Below are positions 6,077 through 11,142 of a DNA stretch of 11,142 bases, in pieces. The notes beneath the pieces are model-generated. The model made no database searches. It had not been told where the DNA came from and saw only the letters and a program-made list of their open reading frames with translations. The stretch's first letter is position 1, and each line of letters opens with the position of its first letter. The stretch covers positions 1 through 11,142 of the forward strand of contig CAXXFQ010000034.1 of assembly GCA_963674475.2 (NCBI GenBank), in the 5' to 3' direction. This DNA is from CAXXFQ01 sp963674475 (GTDB lineage Bacteria; Planctomycetota; Planctomycetia; Pirellulales; Thermoguttaceae). The translations under genes were made by a program, and so were the position numbers.

Positions 6077-8466
6077 GGTATTAAGTGATACATCTTCTTC
6101 TTTACTTCAATCGGTATTTCCGTCATGGGCTGCAGGGAGACTTCCTTTAACGGATCGGCAATGATCTTGATCTCGCGCCTCGTTATCTCGATGTGGAACC
6201 AGATGTTCTTGAAACGGACGTGAAATTTTATGCGCTGCCATTGTTTGGGCAGGTTCGGCTCGAGACAGATGCGGTCGTCCAGGATCCGCAGTCCGGCGAA
6301 ATTATGCAAGAATAAACTAAGCGAGCTGGCCATCACGCCCGCGTGGATCCCTTCCTGCGTCGTGCCGCCCTGGGTGTCGTAGATATCACTTTCCAAAGAC
6401 TGGATCAGATACTCCATGCTCTGTTGCCGGCGCCCGAGGATATCGGCGACATAGGCATGCACCACCTTACTCAATGTTGAACCGTGTGACGTCCGTTGGG
6501 AATAGTAATCAAAATTTTTATTCATAATTTCTTTGCTGAAGGCATAGCCTAAACGCTTAAATATTTCTTTAATCTCATTATAATTCAAAACATAGAATAT
6601 CATCACGACATCGGCTTGTTTAGCGACTTTGTAATCGTCCGGCGAGAGCCCTTCTGCCTTCAGGATGCGGTCAACACGGTGAATATTATCATATTTGCGC
6701 CGGTATTCATCCCAGTCCAGCTCTTTCAGTTTCATATACCCCTCGAACTGGTGGATGATCCCGTTGCGGCTCATCGGAACATACATTTTATGAATAATGC
6801 TGCGCCAGCGTTCAACCTCTTCTTCCGAAATTTCTGTTTTAAGCATGAGGGCATTGCGGTCTACTTCAATCAGCAGGTCATCCAGGATGTGCAAGGCCTT
6901 TTCAATCACCCAGACAGCCAGGACATTTGTGTAGGCATTATTATTCAATCCGCCGGAATCGCTGTTTGAATATTTCTCATGAAACTCATCCGGACCCATG
7001 ACGCCCTTGATCACAAAACGGCGCCGTTTATCGTCGTAGGTCGCCAAACTCGACCAGAAGTGCGCGATTTCCAACAGCATTTCCGCTCCGTAGCGGTCCA
7101 GGAAGTCCCGGTCACCGGTCGTTATAAAATAGCTCCAGATATTATGCGCCACGGCGATTGACACATGTCTCTGCAGCGAACTGTAATCTGGGCCCCATTC
7201 ATTCGACATCGGATTTAAATGGATGACCTGGGTCGTCTCATCCCCGCGCGAGGCGCTCTGCCAAGGATACATGGCTCCCCGGTAACCGTGTTGCTGGGCG
7301 TATTCCTTGGCCGCGACCAGACGACGGTAGCGATACATGAGCAAGGCCCGGGTAATCTCCGGGGCATGCAGGTTGTAGAAAGGAAAAACATACAGCTCAT
7401 CCCAGAAAACGTGTCCGCGGTAAGCCTCACCGTGCAGCCCGCGAGCCGGCATCCCGGCATCGATATCCTCGTTATAGATGGAGGCAGACTGGATCAGGTG
7501 AAAGGCGTGCAGGCGCAAGACAAGCTGAACAAAATCATCCCCGTCGACTTCTATGTCAAACCTTTTCCAAATGGCCCGCCATTTGGCCTGATGCGGCTGG
7601 TACATCCCGTCAAAACTCTCCATTTGATTGATCGTCTCCTGGGCCAGGGCGCAGCTATCCACGACGCCGTGGTCGCGGGAGGTATAGATGCTGATCAATT
7701 TTTCAACGCTGTACTTTTTAGTCTTGCTGACTTTGAATGAAAACTCCTGAATGATGCGCTGCCGGCCGTGGGTAATGATTTTCATGTCCGGGTTTATCCG
7801 CTTATGCCCCTGGTAGACCAATGTGCGCAGGGCCTCCGTGATCTGGATCTTAGACTGGTTAGTTTGCATCTCCAAGTAGACGCCGTCTTTGCCAAAAGAA
7901 CCCAGGGAATACGGTTCCAAATGTTTTGAGCTCAGTTTTTTGTAACGGTCTACCCCGGCATTGATGATTAATCCGTCGATACCGCTCCTGACTGTGAGCA
8001 AGCCGTTATAATTTTCCGGCGTGATCGAAAAACGCAATCCCCCGCAGTGAGGGTGGGCCATGCTGACGATCCGGTGCGATTCAACCAGTGTGATCCGTCC
8101 TTTCTTATCCTGCCAGCGAACCCGCCGGGACAATATGCCTCTGCGCAGATTCAGTTCAATCTTCCAGCACAAAATCTTAGCCTTATCCCGGTTGATCCAT
8201 GGATCGTCATCAATCCGGAAATACAGCATAAGCCAGTTAGGGCAGTTGACAAAATCTTCGTTATATATCGTGCGTTTGGCTATTTCCGTCGGCAAGGTAT
8301 TGTACACGCCCGCGATATAGGTCCCCGGATAATGCACCTTTGAGGACACAACCTCTTCCCCTGCGCCCCGAGTCCCAAAGTAACCATTACCCAACGTGTA
8401 GAGGGCTTCCCTCAGACTCTCTTCTTCTGGATTGAATTTATTGTGGGTTAGCTTCCAGGTCTTCAT
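6049..8466 (-). CDS. Glycoside hydrolase family 65 protein, probable disaccharide phosphorylase
   Basis: The product is 805 residues, slightly longer than typical maltose or trehalose phosphorylases (about 750-790). The ATG at 8466 is preceded by AAGGTGA at 8 bp; an in-frame GTG at 8478 lies inside that site and is less likely. The N-terminal domain shows the GH65 signature (EALYTLGNGYFGTRG, about 20-34). The (alpha/alpha)6 barrel contains GHVFWDELY, then GVMGPDEFHE with the expected general-acid Glu at 494, then KQADVV (about 616), and a phosphate-loop-like HGSTLS (about 661-666). A short C-terminal beta domain ends the protein. The family acts on alpha-glucosides with inversion, usually with phosphate, giving beta-glucose 1-phosphate. 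The adjacent beta-phosphoglucomutase gene, 24 bp upstream, supports phosphorolysis over hydrolysis. The sugar specificity (maltose, trehalose, kojibiose, nigerose or other) cannot be read from the sequence. No signal peptide is seen, so it is cytoplasmic. Confidence 0.9.
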   Translation of the reverse strand: MKTWKLTHNKFNPEEESLREALYTLGNGYFGTRGAGEEVVSSKVHYPGTYIAGVYNTLPTEIAKRTIYNEDFVNCPNWLMLYFRIDDDPWINRDKAKILCWKIELNLRRGILSRRVRWQDKKGRITLVESHRIVSMAHPHCGGLRFSITPENYNGLLTVRSGIDGLIINAGVDRYKKLSSKHLEPYSLGSFGKDGVYLEMQTNQSKIQITEALRTLVYQGHKRINPDMKIITHGRQRIIQEFSFKVSKTKKYSVEKLISIYTSRDHGVVDSCALAQETINQMESFDGMYQPHQAKWRAIWKRFDIEVDGDDFVQLVLRLHAFHLIQSASIYNEDIDAGMPARGLHGEAYRGHVFWDELYVFPFYNLHAPEITRALLMYRYRRLVAAKEYAQQHGYRGAMYPWQSASRGDETTQVIHLNPMSNEWGPDYSSLQRHVSIAVAHNIWSYFITTGDRDFLDRYGAEMLLEIAHFWSSLATYDDKRRRFVIKGVMGPDEFHEKYSNSDSGGLNNNAYTNVLAVWVIEKALHILDDLLIEVDRNALMLKTEISEEEVERWRSIIHKMYVPMSRNGIIHQFEGYMKLKELDWDEYRRKYDNIHRVDRILKAEGLSPDDYKVAKQADVVMIFYVLNYNEIKEIFKRLGYAFSKEIMNKNFDYYSQRTSHGSTLSKVVHAYVADILGRRQQSMEYLIQSLESDIYDTQGGTTQEGIHAGVMASSLSLFLHNFAGLRILDDRICLEPNLPKQWQRIKFHVRFKNIWFHIEITRREIKIIADPLKEVSLQPMTEIPIEVKKKMYHLIPRRPQIFSL

Positions 8467-8490
8467 GAACGAAATCACCTTGGTGAACAG

Positions 8491-9281
8491 CTACATCATC
8501 TTTTTATTGATTTGGATGAACCACTGATTGAGATGCTCGACCGTATAATCAGCGAAATCAGGAATCACGATATCGGCTCCGTTGCTCCGTAAATCATCTT
8601 CATTATCCTCTCTGGCGACACCGATCACCAGGCCAAACCCACCATTCACACCGGCCTGTACACCAGAAACTGCATCTTCAACCACAATTGAGGCTTTTGG
8701 CGAGACGCCCATATTACGGGCTGCTTGAACAAAGATATCCCCCTCCGGTTTTCCGTTGAGGCCGAGCTCGGCAGAAACCACCCCGTCGACCCTGGTCTCA
8801 AACAACTCCTCGAGTTTTGCGGATTGCAAAATATATAAACAATTTTTACTCGAAGAAGCCACCCCAACATGAATCCCGGTTGACTTCAACGTCCGGATGA
8901 TCTTTACAGTTGAGGCATAGACATCGACTCCGTCCCTTTGCAGGAGACCTCCCGAAACTTGACGTTTTTTCGGTTGCCTAATCCGCAAATCGATTCTCTT
9001 TCCGGGGCATCCTCAGGATCACCATAATCGATGTGGATATCGCGGGATTCCAGAAAACTTTGCACACCTTTGTAGCGTGGTTTCCCGTCGACATAGGTCA
9101 AGTAGTCTATTTCGTAAGTAAATTCTTGGAAAGGACGCCGGTCCCGTTGGGCCAGCATCTGGAGATATTCATCAAACATGACCTTCCAAGCGGCCGCATG
9201 GACCACCGCCGTCTTCGTGACGACCCCATCCAGGTCAAAAACGACTCCTTGAAAAGACAGATTATTTGGTTTTAGTTTCAT
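8491..9281 (-). pseudogene. Beta-phosphoglucomutase-family HAD phosphatase, reading frame broken
   Basis: Two overlapping frames together make one beta-phosphoglucomutase of about 262 residues. The N-terminal part (9281-8904) carries the nucleophile motif DLDGVV (D16, D18) and the cap region ending CGLGNRKN. The C-terminal part (8988-8491) continues with LLQRDGVDVYAST, SSSKN (motif II), KPEGDIFVQAA (motif III Lys) and VEDAVSGVQAG (motif IV). Homology passes from the first frame to the second between about 8970 and 8941. The intact enzyme would convert beta-glucose 1-phosphate to glucose 6-phosphate, completing the pathway of the GH65 gene 24 bp downstream. All catalytic motifs are retained, so the break is recent, a sequencing error, or a programmed frameshift. 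The start ATG at 9281 has no clear Shine-Dalgarno. Confidence 0.8.
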
Positions 9282-9394
9282 TTATAAAATTAGTATTTAT
9301 ATTATTTGAGACTTCAGAGGAGGAGCTTTGAATTTATGCCTGCCTCACTTCATCTTTATTTGTGGAACGGGAGCCCGGTGACTAACAATTTTTT

Positions 9395-9423
9395 ATTATA
9401 TGTACATAACGTCCATTAAGCAA
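9395..9423 (-). promoter_or_regulatory. Candidate promoter for the beta-phosphoglucomutase/GH65 unit
   Basis: On the minus strand a perfect -10 TATAAT (9400-9395) is preceded by a 17-bp spacer and TTGCTT (9423-9418), which matches the first three bases of the -35. It lies in the 165-bp gap before the ATG at 9281, predicting a leader of roughly 105 nt. The leader holds a small CGGG-CT-CCCG inverted repeat; no known riboswitch was recognised. Confidence 0.45.
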
Positions 9424-9446
9424 GTCTTTCTCAAAAAAATATTATT

Positions 9447-10160
9447 CTACTCAGCGTTTTGTGCGGTAGGGACATAAGGGCTTAACGCGCTCAACGTCTT
9501 ATAACCAACCTTGCCGTCCACTTTGAGCCCATTGTCTTTTTGGAAATCCTTGATGGCTTGCACGGTCTTTTTCCCCATTTTGCCATCGACCGGACCGGGA
9601 TTATATCCGGCTAAGGTGAGTAGCTGCTGAAGAAAAACAACGTTTAATTTACCGTTGACGACCAACTGATTATCTTTGAATACGCGCAATTTTTTCCAGG
9701 TTTCATCATCGGCAAAACGGGTAACCTTCAACTGGTTATCTTTCTGAAAGCGCTCCAATGCGTTCCGGGTCCGCAGTCCAAGGATTCCGTCAATTTTACC
9801 AGGATCGTAACCGTATATTTTTAATAAAGTTTGAATTTCTTGCACCGTGGGATTCTTTTCGTAAGGAACGACTTCGCCGATCAAATCCTTTTCCTCAGCC
9901 CCTTCCTTATCAAGCAATCGATAAATCACATCGCAACCGATACAGGAAAAAATCAAGGCAAAACACAAAAATAACTTGAAACCCCCGCCGCCTTTCCGTT
10001 TTATGGATGTTCGGAATAAAGGCCGGGGTTGCGGCGGGCGAGGGCAAGAAGGATCGCGGCGCATCCTTTTATGATCGCGCATGGGTGACAAGACAGGCTG
10101 AAGGGGACTCAAAAATGGCTTGACGTCTCGTTGGCAAGATATATTCGAACATGGACTCAT
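9447..10160 (-). CDS. Predicted lipoprotein with two peptidoglycan-binding (PG_binding_1) domains
   Basis: Up to 237 residues. The C-terminal two thirds contains two PG_binding_1 repeats: about residues 103-155 (IQTLLKIYGYDPGKIDGILG then TRNALERFQKDNQL) and 170-228 (LLTLAGYNPGPVDGKMG then TVQAIKDFQKDNGL). Before them lies a hydrophobic stretch FKLFLCFALIFSCIGC, which looks like a lipoprotein signal with the lipidated Cys at 76. The mature protein would bind peptidoglycan from a membrane anchor. The start is doubtful. I used the ATG at 10160 because AAGGGA lies 8 bp upstream, but the 60 or so residues before the signal core are Pro/Arg/Cys-rich and do not look like a signal peptide n-region. 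ATGs at 10082 and 10064 are alternatives without good ribosome sites. No catalytic domain is present. It follows the antiporter gene after about 50 bp. Confidence 0.75.
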   Translation of the reverse strand: MSPCSNISCQRDVKPFLSPLQPVLSPMRDHKRMRRDPSCPRPPQPRPLFRTSIKRKGGGGFKLFLCFALIFSCIGCDVIYRLLDKEGAEEKDLIGEVVPYEKNPTVQEIQTLLKIYGYDPGKIDGILGLRTRNALERFQKDNQLKVTRFADDETWKKLRVFKDNQLVVNGKLNVVFLQQLLTLAGYNPGPVDGKMGKKTVQAIKDFQKDNGLKVDGKVGYKTLSALSPYVPTAQNAE

Positions 10161-10209
10161 AAGACTCATCCCTTAACAAATCACCAAGAAACCCGTCCAT
10201 AAAGAAATA

Positions 10210-11142
10210 TCAAACACTCCCTCTGCGGAGCAACACTTCTTTCTGGATCGCCGACATAATGGAGCGGTAATGAATCATGCCCACCAATTCCTTGGAAGCA
10301 TCATCTTTCACCACAGGCAAAAAATCAACATTTTTCCGCCTGAATATATCAATAGCTTCCTGCAACGGTTGATCTTTCTTGATCGAACGGGTGGCGGGGA
10401 CGGCAATATCCTTGGCTAAGATAAGCATACTAAGATCCAGTTCCTGTTCAAGTAAAACACTTCGCAAATCACCCACCGATATGCTCCCAAACAGTTGCCC
10501 TTTGCTGTCCACCACACAAAAATGATCGGAATCACTGTCTTTGACCAGATCCACCAGGGCATCGAGGGGATAATCCTCTTTAATAACCGGGACGCTATTA
10601 TCCAGGACATCCTCGACTTTATATTGCTCTATAATATCTTGATCGTTCACGTCGCGGCCAGCTTCACCGGCTTTTTCTACGGCCAGTTTAACGCAAGGGG
10701 GACCTACAATCAAAAAGATAAACGTTGAGGCAACCGCCATGTTAATAATCATATGTCCATAGACTTCAATCTCAGGGCCCATATGGCTTAAATTGTGACC
10801 AATCGATATGGCCATGCCAATGGCTACTCCGGCTTGAGGAAATAAACCCAAACCGACATAACGTTTAACCAGGGCCGGGGAATCACCGATGATTCCGCCC
10901 AAGTAACTCCCCATGACCTTGCCGCAGGAACGGCCCAACAAAAGGGCCAAGAGAACTACAGTGCCGCCCGAAGCAAAGACCATCGAGATATCAAGGCGCG
11001 CGCCTACCAAGACGAAAAAAAGGATATACAGCGGCGGGACAAACCGTTTGACCGCGTGAAATATTTCTTCACTGTCCAGCGAATCCCAGTTCGCCAAGAT
11101 GGTTCCGGCTAACATGCTGGAGAGGATCACATCAACTTTAAA
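10210..11142 (-). CDS. Cation:proton antiporter (Kef/NhaP-like) with C-terminal CBS pair, 5' end cut
   Basis: The frame is open to the window edge; 310 residues of the C-terminal part are visible, so the true start lies outside. About five hydrophobic segments are seen, with antiporter-like motifs: LSSMLAGTILANW, FVPPLYILFFVLVGARLDI, and GLGLFPQAGVAIGMAISIG, followed by FIFLIVGPPCVKLAV. They match the last part of the Na/H exchanger fold. After a charged linker come two CBS domains (about residues 174-240 and 242-300; VPVIKEDYPLDALVDL, FCVVDSKGQLFGSI, VDFLPVVKDDASKELVGMI). CBS pairs usually bind adenine nucleotides and gate transport, so regulation by energy state is inferred. The protein is in the inner membrane. 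The ion (sodium or potassium) cannot be told. The stop is 49 bp before the lipoprotein start. Confidence 0.85.
   Translation of the reverse strand, partial: FKVDVILSSMLAGTILANWDSLDSEEIFHAVKRFVPPLYILFFVLVGARLDISMVFASGGTVVLLALLLGRSCGKVMGSYLGGIIGDSPALVKRYVGLGLFPQAGVAIGMAISIGHNLSHMGPEIEVYGHMIINMAVASTFIFLIVGPPCVKLAVEKAGEAGRDVNDQDIIEQYKVEDVLDNSVPVIKEDYPLDALVDLVKDSDSDHFCVVDSKGQLFGSISVGDLRSVLLEQELDLSMLILAKDIAVPATRSIKKDQPLQEAIDIFRRKNVDFLPVVKDDASKELVGMIHYRSIMSAIQKEVLLRRGSV

Noticed and set aside
7219..7740. 173-codon plus-strand open frame inside the GH65 gene
   Set aside because: Lies opposite the catalytic domain, with the minus strand carrying the family motifs; a shadow frame.

Overview
The window is about 11.1 kb at roughly 50% GC, and every gene I can support lies on the minus strand, so transcription runs from high to low coordinates. 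It looks like bacterial chromosome with a Gram-negative style envelope: there is a predicted lipoprotein with peptidoglycan-binding domains and a very large secreted beta-solenoid repeat protein. A TTG start and huge Gly/Asn/Thr-rich repeat proteins would fit lineages such as Omnitrophota or the PVC group, but that placement is a guess. No rRNA, tRNA, CRISPR array, transposase or phage gene was seen.

In transcription order: (1) 11142-10210, the C-terminal part of a Kef/NhaP-type cation:proton antiporter with a CBS-domain pair, cut by the window edge. (2) 10160-9447, a predicted lipoprotein with two peptidoglycan-binding (PG_binding_1) domains. (3) A candidate promoter near 9400, then a frame-disrupted beta-phosphoglucomutase-family HAD gene (9281-8491), then a GH65 glycoside phosphorylase (8466-6049). 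These two form a disaccharide phosphorolysis unit: GH65 phosphorolysis releases beta-glucose 1-phosphate, which beta-phosphoglucomutase converts to glucose 6-phosphate. A hairpin plus T-tract (6014-5979) closes the unit. (4) A second tightly spaced pair: a stand-alone protein resembling the N-terminal (P-loop plus DRTGG) region of phosphotransacetylase (5953-4853), and a thiolase (4835-3684) whose catalytic Asn and second Cys are replaced by Thr and Ser. (5) An AT-rich 300-bp gap, then the start of a giant exported beta-solenoid protein (3382 to beyond position 1), whose distal part is built of 240-bp repeats arranged in 480-bp higher-order units.

The points most worth a second look are the mosaic 480-bp repeat structure, the disrupted beta-phosphoglucomutase beside an intact phosphorylase, the non-canonical thiolase paired with a Pta-N-like protein, and the terminator that lies between the only visible promoter and that pair. 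No clear defence or mobile system is present.
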